DNA of 64,000 nt from CAMFTQ01 sp051881615 (GTDB lineage: Bacteria; Bacillota; Clostridia; Oscillospirales; Acutalibacteraceae), in NCBI GenBank assembly GCA_051881615.1, contig JBJEQF010000013.1:62001-126000 (forward strand), written 5' to 3'. The notes beneath the pieces are model-generated. The model was not told the origin of the DNA. It did not search any database and saw only the letters and a program-made list of their open reading frames with translations. Made by a program: the position numbers and the translations under genes. Shown here piece after piece: positions 56,439-64,000 of this stretch; positions within the stretch are counted from its first letter, which is position 1; each line of letters opens with the position of its first letter.

Positions 56439-58925
56439 TCAGACTAACTCACCGATTTTGTAGCCTGTTTCAATATCGGCAACGAACTTCTGAATTGCTG
56501 TTGCGTCATTTACGTTAACCTTACCGTCGCTGTTTACATCGGCAGCCTTTGACTGTGTTTCGTCAAGTGTTACTATAGAAGCTGCCGCTCTTTGAATTTC
56601 TGTTGCGTCCTTAATGTTAACCTTGCCGTTTCCGTCAACGTCACCGAGCATTACGTTGCCCTGCGGAGCGTCTGTTGTAGGCTCTGTTGGAATTGTAGGA
56701 ACTGTCGGTGCAGTAGTCGGGTCAGTCGGATTTGTAGGAACTGTCGGCTCTGTAGGAACAGTCGGATTTGTCGGTTCTGTCGGATTTGTTGTCGGTTCGG
56801 TTGGCTCTGTCGGATTTGTTGTCGGTTCGGTTGCCGGCTCTGTTGTAGGCTCTGTTGCCGGCTCTGTTGTAGGCTCTGTTGTCGGCTCTGTTGTAGGCTC
56901 TGTCGGAACCTCAATATCCTCTACGCTTCCTACCGAATAGTACTTTGTTACAGTGCATACGTTGTTTTCAGCGTCGGTAGCCTTTACGGAAAGCTTGTAA
57001 AAGCCTGCCTCTGTCGGAGTCCATGAAGCTGATGAAGCTGATGAATTCTGTATTGACTGATCGTTTACAGAGAAGTCATATGTAACGTCACCCTTATTAT
57101 TGTAAGGAGTAGCAGAAAGTGTGAGCTTAGTATTTGCTGCCTGTCCTGAGCTTAAATCAGCTCCGAAATCAACCTCAAGCGGAGCTTCTTTAATAACTGT
57201 ATCATTGAGTAATGCGCCCACACGTGCAAGCGGAACTGTTATAGTATCAACATCATCTTTTTCGTGAGATGTTGACGGGTCAGGGCCGTATTCAACGTTT
57301 GCTACATCGAGCATTGAAGGGTCGTGAGGCAGGGTATCCATACCTGACGTACCGTAGGTGAGAATCTGCATAGCACCGATACCCTTGGTTTCGATATATT
57401 CCCTGTCAATTCCGAGTGTAGAAAGCGGAATTGATACCTCATAAATATAGCCGTAGTCATCCTTGTAGCCTAAGTCACGGAAATCTACCCAGTTAGAGGC
57501 GGGATTTGTATTATCACCGAGAACACGTGAACCCTTAGGAGCATTTATGCCGTAAATATTCTTGCTGAGTGTTCCCTGATTGTATTTAATCTTGAAGCCG
57601 TTCTTGTTATCCTGTGCTTGGAATGAGGTTACGCCGATAGGAATTCTTGTGTCATAATTGAACAGATATGTGCCGTCGTCAGCAAGTGTGTCAGCCTTGA
57701 AAATAGAAGCGCCGCCGTTGGAGTTGTTTGAGTCCATAGCGATTAATGTATCTATGTGTGTTTCATAGCCTACGCCGCCATCTCTTGCTACACCGCCGTC
57801 ACAGCCCCATACGAACGGATTTGTAAAGGTTGAGCCGTCCTTGTTAGTGCCGGTTGCCGGACCCTTAGCCTGCTTGTCGGGGTCGATTGAAAGGGCAAGA
57901 TACATAGGACAACTGTTTCTGTAAGGACGAGCCTCGTTAGAAGCGGCAAAATTGTCCTCAGGAGAAACGATATATGATACGTTTGCCATTTCCCACATAA
58001 AGTAGAGGTTGTTATCGTCCCACGCACAGTACAAAGCATAGGCGTCCCACGGCTGCTCGTGCATTGAAGAAGGCATATAAACACGAGGGTCGTCGTTTGC
58101 AACACCCTGTGCGATTATCATTGAGCTGTCCCAGTCGCTTACATCGCCGTCAACTGAAATTGTCTTGTACTTACCGAGCTGTAAATCAGGGTTTGTTGCA
58201 TAGTAACCTGCTTCAGCCTCTGTTGTGTGACCGTCACTCTTTGACGAAAATGTTGTTTTTGTAACAGTAAATTTCTTTTTGTAGGTAAAGGACTGTGTTG
58301 TTTCAACACCGTCGTCGCCTGTTGCGAAAAGGTCAAGGCTAACTGTTGAATCTGCCTTTTTACCAAGACCAACTTTAATTACTGCGCCGTCTGTGTATTC
58401 TGTCTTTGGTGAACCGTCAACAGAATAGAAGCCCTTTGAAGCGTTTTTAAGACCTAATTTTACGTCAATATAATCGGTTGTAAAGGTAGTACCCGTTGTA
58501 ACGTAAGAGACGCCGTAGCCGTGGTCATCCGGCTTGCCGTAGTCTATCCACATAAGGTCGGATGTAAGAAGCTTGCACTCGCCCGTTTTGAGTGAAAGGC
58601 CTGCGCCTGTGGGGTACTGCTCCTTGCCTGCGCCTTTTTCAAGACCGTTGGTAAAAATGATGCGTTCGGATTTGAATTTTGCAGGGAATGTCATTGTGTA
58701 AAGACCGCCGGCGTCTTTAGTCATAAGCTGTCCCGGCCATTCTGCGTTTTCTTTTGTTCCGTAGGCATAAACATAGACCTCAGCCCAGTTGAATGCAGAA
58801 TTGTCAAAGTACACCTGTGAACCGTCTGTTGTAACGGCAGAAGCCGTAAAAGCGGTGAATGCAACGGTTGTTAAAAGCATTACCGCTACAAGCAACAGAC
58901 TTGTGAGCTTTCTTGATTTTTTCAT
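56439..58925 (-). CDS. sas6: Sas6-like starch-binding dockerin protein (CBM26-Ig-CBM74-Ig-dockerin)
   Basis: 828 residues, secreted. Signal peptide 1-30 (ends TAFTASA). Residues about 36-115 look like CBM26 (VYFDNSAFNWAEVYVYAYG; ENAEWPGQ). An Ig-like segment spans about 145-225. About 235-570 is CBM74-like: LGKYKTISVDGDVSDWDSSM, DAYALYCAWDDNNLYFMWEM and a long Trp/Tyr-rich fold. A second Ig-like module lies at about 585-685, then a TEPT/TNPT linker and a type I dockerin with two repeats (DVDGNGKVNIKDATEIQR; DVNSDGKVNVNDATAIQK). This is the layout of Sas6 in the R. bromii amylosome, which binds granular starch and docks to a cohesin scaffold. There is no catalytic domain. ATG 58925 follows AAAGGAG. 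Confidence 0.88.
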   Translation of the reverse strand: MKKSRKLTSLLLVAVMLLTTVAFTAFTASAVTTDGSQVYFDNSAFNWAEVYVYAYGTKENAEWPGQLMTKDAGGLYTMTFPAKFKSERIIFTNGLEKGAGKEQYPTGAGLSLKTGECKLLTSDLMWIDYGKPDDHGYGVSYVTTGTTFTTDYIDVKLGLKNASKGFYSVDGSPKTEYTDGAVIKVGLGKKADSTVSLDLFATGDDGVETTQSFTYKKKFTVTKTTFSSKSDGHTTEAEAGYYATNPDLQLGKYKTISVDGDVSDWDSSMIIAQGVANDDPRVYMPSSMHEQPWDAYALYCAWDDNNLYFMWEMANVSYIVSPEDNFAASNEARPYRNSCPMYLALSIDPDKQAKGPATGTNKDGSTFTNPFVWGCDGGVARDGGVGYETHIDTLIAMDSNNSNGGASIFKADTLADDGTYLFNYDTRIPIGVTSFQAQDNKNGFKIKYNQGTLSKNIYGINAPKGSRVLGDNTNPASNWVDFRDLGYKDDYGYIYEVSIPLSTLGIDREYIETKGIGAMQILTYGTSGMDTLPHDPSMLDVANVEYGPDPSTSHEKDDVDTITVPLARVGALLNDTVIKEAPLEVDFGADLSSGQAANTKLTLSATPYNNKGDVTYDFSVNDQSIQNSSASSASWTPTEAGFYKLSVKATDAENNVCTVTKYYSVGSVEDIEVPTEPTTEPTTEPTTEPATEPTTEPATEPTTNPTEPTEPTTNPTEPTNPTVPTEPTVPTNPTDPTTAPTVPTIPTEPTTDAPQGNVMLGDVDGNGKVNIKDATEIQRAAASIVTLDETQSKAADVNSDGKVNVNDATAIQKFVADIETGYKIGELV

Positions 58926-58968
58926 CGTTAATTTCTCCTTTATAAAATTGATACAGAATATCAATATA

Positions 58969-58996
58969 ATTATAACACTTCAAATTATTATGACAA
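58969..58996 (-). promoter_or_regulatory. Promoter of the Sas6-like gene
   Basis: On the minus strand TTGTCA (58991-58996), 16 bp, TATAAT (58969-58974), 44 bp before the start codon. Between here and 59138 nothing else is supported. Confidence 0.6.
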
Positions 58997-59137
58997 GCTA
59001 CAATGTAAATTTCGTATAAATATACAATACTACGTTAGATAATTTGGTAAATAACACCACCCTTTTGCCCTAATGTATAATTTTGTATATTCGTTTTTAG
59101 CAATTATAACAAAAGAAAGTTTATAAAATACAAACTT

Positions 59138-59182
59138 CAAAAATTTGCCGGGCAAGCTTTCTGCCTGCCCGACAAATTTACA
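59138..59182 (-). terminator. Terminator of the PadR operon
   Basis: AAATTTGCCGGGCA against TGCCCGACAAATTT (one mismatch), loop about 11 nt, T-rich exit on the minus strand. Confidence 0.7.
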
Positions 59183-59266
59183 TCTGATTTTATTTTACAA
59201 TTTTTCTCTGTCGGTCGGTAATTGCGTGAGCTTGACTACATTTGTATAGCCGAGCGCTTCGCACCT

Positions 59267-60106
59267 TTACTCTTTAAATTCAATTTCTATTCTGCCGTTT
59301 ACTGTGCCGGCACTCAGCTTTTTAATGCCGTATTCTTTATTCTTTAGGTTGCATTTTCCGAGAACTGTGTCGGCACTTATTTTGAAGTCCTCTTGCTTTC
59401 CGACAATGCTTCCTGTAATTTCGCCGTTTACAGTATCAAAGCCAAGGCTTTCCGAAGCTTCAAGTGAAGTAAAGGATATTCTTCCGTTTAAGGTAGAAGC
59501 CTCGATTTCTTTTGCCTTTATGTCATCAAGAGAAATTCTGCCGTTAGTTGTTACTGCACTGACTTCATACTCTGCATTGATGTTTTCAATAACAACCTCT
59601 CCGTTGCTTGTTATCGCTGTCAGTCCCTCTTTTAATTTTAAATCGCTGACCTCGACCTCTCCGTTTACTGTTAAAATTTCTATATTGTCTAAAGTAATAT
59701 TTGACGGTATTTCAATCACTGTATTTTTATTACCGCTGAAAATGTCGGACAACGACCATATTCCTATTTTTTCAAACCAGCTTCTGTCGTCACGGCGTTC
59801 AATAATGAGCGTACCGTCAGTATTCATATTTATATAATACTTCTCCTTGTCGGATTCATAGCAGGAAACACGAACCTTGTCAGAATTTGTCGGAATAATT
59901 TTGACCGCTGAATTTATATCGTTAAATGATATTGCTGTCAGTCCTTTTGTATCATATTCGTACTGCTTCTGCTCAAAACCTGATGATGAGTGATCACTGC
60001 TCGTTATGTTATCCCAATTTAAAAATAATCCGACGCCAAAAAAAGCTCCTCCGATTATTACGAATACTATCGACAAAATAAGTAAAACCTTAACAACCTT
60101 TTTCAT
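59267..60106 (-). CDS. DUF4097 beta-repeat protein with N-terminal membrane anchor
   Basis: 279 residues. One membrane helix (about 6-28), then many short beta repeats of the type NGEVEVSDLKLKEGL, NGEVVIENINAEYEV, NGRISLDDIKAKEIE and NGRIEIEF, the DUF4097 right-handed beta structure. Located outside the membrane. Last gene of PadR-DUF1700-DUF4097, an operon common in Firmicutes and thought to sense envelope conditions; the specific role is unknown. GGGGGAG precedes the ATG. Confidence 0.88.
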   Translation of the reverse strand: MKKVVKVLLILSIVFVIIGGAFFGVGLFLNWDNITSSDHSSSGFEQKQYEYDTKGLTAISFNDINSAVKIIPTNSDKVRVSCYESDKEKYYINMNTDGTLIIERRDDRSWFEKIGIWSLSDIFSGNKNTVIEIPSNITLDNIEILTVNGEVEVSDLKLKEGLTAITSNGEVVIENINAEYEVSAVTTNGRISLDDIKAKEIEASTLNGRISFTSLEASESLGFDTVNGEITGSIVGKQEDFKISADTVLGKCNLKNKEYGIKKLSAGTVNGRIEIEFKE

Positions 60107-60126
60107 AAAGCAACACTCCCCCTTTT

Positions 60127-60777
60127 TCAGTTATATAAGCGTTTAAAGAGCTTTTCTAAGCCTCTGCAAACAACGACAAGCAGCTTAATAAGTCCTTTAG
60201 CTGCGTAGAAAGCACCAAAGCCGAACAAAAACGACAAACCGAACAGCAGTAATACACTGCCTAACGCCATAAAAACAGAGCCTATGCTGAAAACTGCCGA
60301 AAACGGCAGCGATATAAGACACGCAACAGCCGCAACAAAAAGACCAAAGGTTGCAGCACAAATGCCGATAACTCCACCCCACAAGCCGATATATACACCA
60401 CACGCACCAGCAAGAAGTCCAATCCATACAGGAAAGGTTACTACAAGCACAATAATCAGAATAACCTGCTTGTCGCTGAATTTTACCTTATTCGCAGTAC
60501 CCTGTGTGGCTGTATTTTGTGATACAGGGATATTGCTTACAGCGTTGCTATCTGCATTTTTGCCGTTTTGCGCACAGCTTTCGTTGTAATCGTCAATTAT
60601 TCTTTGCGCTATTATGTCAATGCTCTCAAGGTCGGCTATGGCTTGCTCCTCTGTCATACCGTCCTCTTTTCTGTCCTCAATCTGCTCCGAATAATACGTT
60701 GTAGATTTACAGATTTCCTCCTGCGGCAAACCGTTTAGCTTTGCTTCCAGAGCTTGTATAAATTCACTTTTAGTCAT
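60127..60777 (-). CDS. DUF1700 (HAAS) membrane protein
   Basis: 216 residues. The N-terminal HAAS helical domain (MTKSEFIQALEAKLNGLPQE ... YYSEQIEDRKEDGMTEEQAI) is followed by a polar linker and three or four membrane helices (from about 100). HAAS domains are encoded next to PadR regulators and may bind them. ATG 60777 is overlapped by the padR stop region; AGGAGG lies nine bases upstream within padR. Confidence 0.88.
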   Translation of the reverse strand: MTKSEFIQALEAKLNGLPQEEICKSTTYYSEQIEDRKEDGMTEEQAIADLESIDIIAQRIIDDYNESCAQNGKNADSNAVSNIPVSQNTATQGTANKVKFSDKQVILIIVLVVTFPVWIGLLAGACGVYIGLWGGVIGICAATFGLFVAAVACLISLPFSAVFSIGSVFMALGSVLLLFGLSFLFGFGAFYAAKGLIKLLVVVCRGLEKLFKRLYN

Positions 60778-61087
60778 CAGACTGCGCCTCCTTGATAAAG
60801 TTAAATACACTCATTACTGTGCTCCAATCGTTTAAAAAATCTCTCACACGTGCTTTGCCCGACGGAGTTATTTTGTAGTATTTTCGCAGTCTGCCGTTGT
60901 ACTCCATACTGTAAACGACAAGAAAGCTTGCGCTTTCAAGACGTTTTAATATAGGGTACAGCGTCGACTCGGAAATTTCTATAAACTCCGATAATTCTTT
61001 AATAATGTTATAGCCGTAGGAGTCTTTTTTATAAAGCGACGCCAGAACACAGACATCCAATAATCCTCTTTTAAGCTGAGCGTCCAT
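60770..61087 (-). CDS. PadR-family transcriptional regulator
   Basis: 105 residues. Winged helix with LKRGLLDVCVLASLYKKDSY, GYNIIKELSEFIEISESTLY and PILKRLESASFLVVYS, then RKYYKITPSGKARVRDFLND: the short (class s2) PadR form. GAGGTGG precedes the ATG. First gene of the operon; the palindrome over its own promoter suggests self-repression. Confidence 0.93.
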   Translation of the reverse strand: MDAQLKRGLLDVCVLASLYKKDSYGYNIIKELSEFIEISESTLYPILKRLESASFLVVYSMEYNGRLRKYYKITPSGKARVRDFLNDWSTVMSVFNFIKEAQSDD

Positions 61088-61098
61088 ATAACCACCTC

Positions 61099-61136
61099 AC
61101 ACGATATACTATATCGCACGTAGTATATCGTGTCAA
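61099..61136 (-). promoter_or_regulatory. padR promoter covered by a perfect inverted repeat (operator)
   Basis: On the minus strand TTGACA (61131-61136), 17 bp, TATAGT (61108-61113). The arms ACACGATATACTA (61099-61111) and TAGTATATCGTGT (61121-61133) form a 13-9-13 inverted repeat across the spacer and both boxes. Confidence 0.8.
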
Positions 61137-61175
61137 GCTGTTTGATGTTTTTTCTTTTAAATTTCAAAAAATCTG

Positions 61176-61233
61176 TTGACAAAACGGAAAAACGAGGTAT
61201 AATATAATCATCATATGAATAGTTGTTCATATG
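61176..61233 (+). promoter_or_regulatory. arsR/cadC promoter and operator
   Basis: TTGACA (61176-61181), 16 bp, TATAAT (61198-61203), then CATATGAA-TAGTTG-TTCATATG (61212-61233), an inverted repeat of the form bound by CadC/SmtB-type repressors, over the start of transcription. Confidence 0.8.
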
Positions 61234-61269
61234 TTCATTTATAAAAACAACTGCAAAGGAGCTTTTACT

Positions 61270-61617
61270 ATGTGCGCAGAACATATTAACCACAGCGAAA
61301 TCGTTAAAAATACCAACAGCAAAATGATTGATATTGACACGCTCTTTGAGCTTGCCGACCTGTTTAAGGTTTTCGGCGACAGCACACGCATACGCATTAT
61401 GTGCGCTTTGTTTGAAAGCGAGCTGTCCGTTTGCTGTATTGCAGATATCTTGGGACTTGAGCAGTCAACTGTTTCTCATCAGCTCAGAATCTTACGTCAG
61501 AGCAAGCTTGTAAAGGTTCGCAAGGAAGGCAAGCAGAGCTTTTACAGCCTTGATGACGACCACGTAAGGCAGATTTTTGAAATGGGACTTTCTCACGTTA
61601 CGGAAAATGATAAATAA
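61270..61617 (+). CDS. ArsR/SmtB-family metal-sensing repressor (CadC-like)
   Basis: 115 residues starting at ATG 61270 after AAAGGAG. ELADLFKVFGDSTRIRIMCA, then the alpha-4 metal site region ELSVCCIADILGLEQSTVSH with two adjacent Cys, QLRILRQSKLVKVRKEGKQ and SFYSLDDDHVRQIFEMGLSH with Asp/His residues for an alpha-5 site. N-terminal Cys2 and His residues (MCAEHINHSE) may add ligands as in CadC. Immediately upstream of the P-type ATPase gene; derepression by Zn, Cd or Pb is expected. Confidence 0.92.
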   Translation: MCAEHINHSEIVKNTNSKMIDIDTLFELADLFKVFGDSTRIRIMCALFESELSVCCIADILGLEQSTVSHQLRILRQSKLVKVRKEGKQSFYSLDDDHVRQIFEMGLSHVTENDK

Positions 61618-61628
61618 GGGGGATAATT

Positions 61629-63695
61629 ATGACGCATAAGCTGATTTTAGACGGACTTAACTGTGCAAACTGTGCCGCTAAAATTGAGGATAAAATCAAA
61701 AAGACAGACGGTTATTCAGATGTTAATTTTGTTTTTGCGACAAAAGCACTGACGTTAAATGCTGACGGCAGTCAAGATATAGTAAATGAAATTCAGAAAA
61801 TCGTTGACAGCATTGAGGACGGAGTGACCGTCAAGGAATTAAAGGAAAGCACACCTGAAAATAAAACACATAACAAGGGTACTTCTAAAATTATAAAAAT
61901 AGCTCTTTCGGCACTTCTGCTTATAGCCGCCTTAGTCTTTGACAATGCTTTTCACATTCAGTATTTAACAGCCGTTTTGTGCGGAATTTCTGTTTTGTTT
62001 TCAGGCTTTGAGGTTATTGTAAAGGGTATAAAGGCTGTTTTTAAGCTCCGACTTGACGAAGCCACGCTTATGACTGTTGCAGTAATAGCCGCCTTTGTTC
62101 TCGGTGAATATTTTGAAGCCTGTCTTGTGACGTTTCTGTTTGCAATAGGCGAGCTGTTTGAGGAAAAGGCAGTCGCATCATCACGAAAAGAAATTGAAAA
62201 GCTTGCAAGCATCCGCCCCGATAACGCAACACTGCTGACAGAGGAAGGTCAAACGCTTGTAGATGCAAGAATGGTTAAAACAGGTGACACTATACTTGTA
62301 AAGCCGTATGAGCGTATTCCTCTTGACGGTGTTATCTCAAAAGGCTCTTCTCTGCTTGATACATCAGCCATTACGGGCGAAAGCCAGCCGATTGACGGTC
62401 AGGTTGGCTTTGAAGTAATGTCGGGTATGAAAAACGGAGAAGGCATAATCGAAATAACGGTTACAAAGGAATTTGAAAATTCAACGGCAAGCAGAATTTT
62501 AAGGCTTGTTGAGGAGTCCTCCGCATCTAAGGGACAGCGTGAAAAGCTGATAACACGCTTTGCCTCCGTTTATACTCCGATAATGCTGTTGCTGTCGGTG
62601 CTTATCGCAGTAGTACCGCCGCTGCTTTCGCTCGGCAGCTTTGATTTGTGGCTGTACCGTTCTCTTGTCTGTCTTGTTGCGTCCTGCCCCTGTGCTATAG
62701 TGATTTCTGTTCCGCTTTCATATTATGCAGGAATAGGCTCAGCCTCAAAAAACGGCGTTCTTATAAAGGGCGGAAGATACGTTGAAGCCTTGGCACGAAG
62801 CGACAGCTTTGTCTTTGACAAAACAGGTACGCTGACTACAGGTAGGCTGACGGTAGCAGATGTAAAAGGCTACAACGGTTACACTGCTGAGGAGGTCTTA
62901 TCATTTGCCGCCGCCTGTGAAAAGCACTCTGCCCACCCTATCGCAAACGCTGTCAGAAGCAAGGCGAAAAATTGCAAGGAGATAACACTTGATAATTACA
63001 GCGAAAAGGCAGGCTTTGGCGTAACGGCTTTTTACGGCGACAAGAAAATCAGCTGCACAAACGCACGTTCACTCACAGATGAAATGAAGAAAACAGCCGA
63101 CAGCAAACACAGCGTATTTTTGCTTATCGACAACAAGCTTGCAGGCAGTTTAGAATTCGGCGATGAAATAAGAGCTGAAGCAGAAAGTGTTTTAGGCGAG
63201 CTAAAAAATCTTGGTGCGAAAAACCTTGTTATGCTGACAGGCGATAAAAAAGAAAAGGCAACGGAAACAGCAGATAGACTGAGCCTTACCGATTTTTACA
63301 GCGAGCTTCTCCCCGATGAAAAGGTAACAGCTGTGACAAGCCTTAAAGAAAAAAGCAATTCCTGTTGCTTTATCGGTGACGGAATAAACGACGCTCCTGT
63401 TCTTGCCGCCGCCGACTGCGGTATAGCTATGGGACTCGGCAGTGAAGCCGCCATAGAAGCGTCTGACGCAGTACTAAGCTCAGGTGACCTCAGACAGCTT
63501 CCTAAAGCCGTTAAAATATGCAGAAAAACTGTTGCTACGGTTAAATCAAATATTGCTTTCTCGCTTGCCGTAAAGCTCGGTGTAATCATACTGGCAGCCG
63601 CAGGCATTGCGCCAATGTGGACAGCGGTGCTTGCCGACACAGGAGTAAGTGTACTTTGTGTGCTTAATTCTGTGAGAATTTTAAAGAGTTTTTAA
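61629..63695 (+). CDS. cadA: P1B-type heavy-metal ATPase (Zn/Cd/Pb exporter)
   Basis: 688 residues. N-terminal HMA domain with LDGLNCANCAAKIE (CxxC). Actuator loop DTSAITGESQP, transmembrane metal motif SCPCAI, phosphorylation motif DKTGTLT, ATP-binding HP in SAHPIA, and GDGINDAPVL. The final helices read VKLGVIILAAAGIAPMW and ADTGVSVLCVLNSVRIL; the K and D-x-G in them mark the P1B-2 (Zn2+/Cd2+/Pb2+) subgroup rather than copper. GGGGG precedes the ATG, 11 bp after the regulator gene. Confidence 0.94.
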   Translation: MTHKLILDGLNCANCAAKIEDKIKKTDGYSDVNFVFATKALTLNADGSQDIVNEIQKIVDSIEDGVTVKELKESTPENKTHNKGTSKIIKIALSALLLIAALVFDNAFHIQYLTAVLCGISVLFSGFEVIVKGIKAVFKLRLDEATLMTVAVIAAFVLGEYFEACLVTFLFAIGELFEEKAVASSRKEIEKLASIRPDNATLLTEEGQTLVDARMVKTGDTILVKPYERIPLDGVISKGSSLLDTSAITGESQPIDGQVGFEVMSGMKNGEGIIEITVTKEFENSTASRILRLVEESSASKGQREKLITRFASVYTPIMLLLSVLIAVVPPLLSLGSFDLWLYRSLVCLVASCPCAIVISVPLSYYAGIGSASKNGVLIKGGRYVEALARSDSFVFDKTGTLTTGRLTVADVKGYNGYTAEEVLSFAAACEKHSAHPIANAVRSKAKNCKEITLDNYSEKAGFGVTAFYGDKKISCTNARSLTDEMKKTADSKHSVFLLIDNKLAGSLEFGDEIRAEAESVLGELKNLGAKNLVMLTGDKKEKATETADRLSLTDFYSELLPDEKVTAVTSLKEKSNSCCFIGDGINDAPVLAAADCGIAMGLGSEAAIEASDAVLSSGDLRQLPKAVKICRKTVATVKSNIAFSLAVKLGVIILAAAGIAPMWTAVLADTGVSVLCVLNSVRILKSF

Positions 63696-63704
63696 TAGTA
63701 AAAA

Positions 63705-63745
63705 ATACTGTCACCTTTGATTCATATTTTAGGTGGCAGTATTTT
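63705..63745. terminator. Bidirectional terminator
   Basis: AATACTGTCACCT / AGGTGGCAGTATT stem (one G-U) with T tracts on both sides, between convergent cadA and comF. Confidence 0.8.
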
Positions 63746-64000
63746 TATGTTTTTCTGAATTTTTGTGCCGCACATAAAGAACAGCTGAGCAAAAGCGCAG
63801 GCTTTGCAGATTTTAATATGGTACAGCACTCGCCTAATGTAAAGCCTGTTGTTATTATATCGTCGCAGATAAGCACCTTCTTGCCCTTGACAAGTGCTTC
63901 GTCCTTTAGCTTATACACGCCCTGCACGTTTGTTTTTCTGAGAGTTTTGGGCAAATTGTGCTGCTTTTGATTTTGCTTATCCTTTATAAGCGTTTCTTCG
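63745..64000 (-). CDS. comF: ComF-family phosphoribosyltransferase-like protein, C-terminal part
   Basis: The gene enters from the right edge; 84 codons are visible. It ends with QNQKQHNLPKTLRKTNVQGV, then YKL, and GKKVLICDDIITTGFTLGEC, which holds the PRPP-binding acidic pair and TTG loop of the PRTase fold. The Q-x(n)-R-x-x-N-V pattern before that loop is typical of ComF. ComF helps DNA uptake in competent bacteria; here only the tail is seen. Confidence 0.82.
   Translation of the reverse strand, partial: EETLIKDKQNQKQHNLPKTLRKTNVQGVYKLKDEALVKGKKVLICDDIITTGFTLGECCTILKSAKPALLLSCSLCAAQKFRKT

Noticed and set aside
56592..57026. Cys/Arg-rich plus-strand frame and Gly/Val/Ser-rich frame (56614-56940)
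   Set aside because: Both are antisense readings of the repetitive Thr/Pro/Glu linker codons of the Sas6-like gene.

Overview
The window looks like chromosome from a spore-forming, starch-degrading Ruminococcus of the R. bromii type (Oscillospiraceae). Three things point there. A secreted protein at 56.4-58.9 kb has the order CBM26, Ig-like, CBM74-like, Ig-like, Thr/Pro linker, type I dockerin, which is the layout of the R. bromii amylosome protein Sas6. There is an alpha/beta-type small acid-soluble spore protein and a 29-residue SpoVM-like peptide. Housekeeping genes have the gene order and AGGAGG-type ribosome binding sites of low/mid-GC Clostridia. The species is inferred from reading, not from a search.

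Layout. 0-11.5 kb: a PBP fragment and an FHA-FtsW fusion; a phosphoribosyltransferase; SpoVM; an RluA pseudouridine synthase convergent with a YfiH/PgeF protein; a small sigma-like operon with a LexA-type box; exonuclease-typA; dnaI-dnaD. 11.5-14 kb: tRNA-Gly(GCC) behind a consensus promoter, a TSCPD protein, a family-4 uracil-DNA glycosylase and a PduL-type phosphotransacylase. 14.3-20.6 kb: one minus-strand operon, hflX-DUF951-prfA-tsaC-coaE-lytic transglycosylase-M18 aminopeptidase. 20.7-23 kb: nadB-nadC. 23.1-32 kb: a complete type II fatty-acid operon read fabH-fabK-fabD-fabG-fabF-accB-fabZ-accC-accD-accA, with no acpP in it. 32.4-38 kb: a BofC-like protein, PBP1A, homoserine dehydrogenase and aspartokinase.

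38.2-56.1 kb is accessory DNA. It starts with a large serine recombinase and carries a small ORF with an AUU start, a ribbon-helix-helix protein, a RepA-like ATPase, DUF6076-like and DUF6809-like proteins, and several broken genes: a transposase/integrase chimera, an XRE regulator with a stop and a frameshift, and two fragments of one unnamed family. In the middle is an apparently intact AT-rich operon: a fused type IIG restriction-modification enzyme, a second adenine methylase, a Cap4/DUF4297-like nuclease and a HerA ATPase, followed by a PD-(D/E)XK nuclease gene. I read it as a composite anti-phage island. A block of about 100-115 bp holding two AAGAAAAACGTTAC motifs 33 bp apart occurs at both ends (40.04 and 56.02 kb).

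56.4-64 kb returns to host-like DNA: the Sas6-like protein; a PadR-DUF1700-DUF4097 operon whose promoter is covered by a perfect inverted repeat; an ArsR/CadC regulator with a P1B-type ATPase for Zn/Cd/Pb; and a truncated ComF gene at the right edge.

All assignments come from reading translations and motifs. No database search or structure prediction was run.
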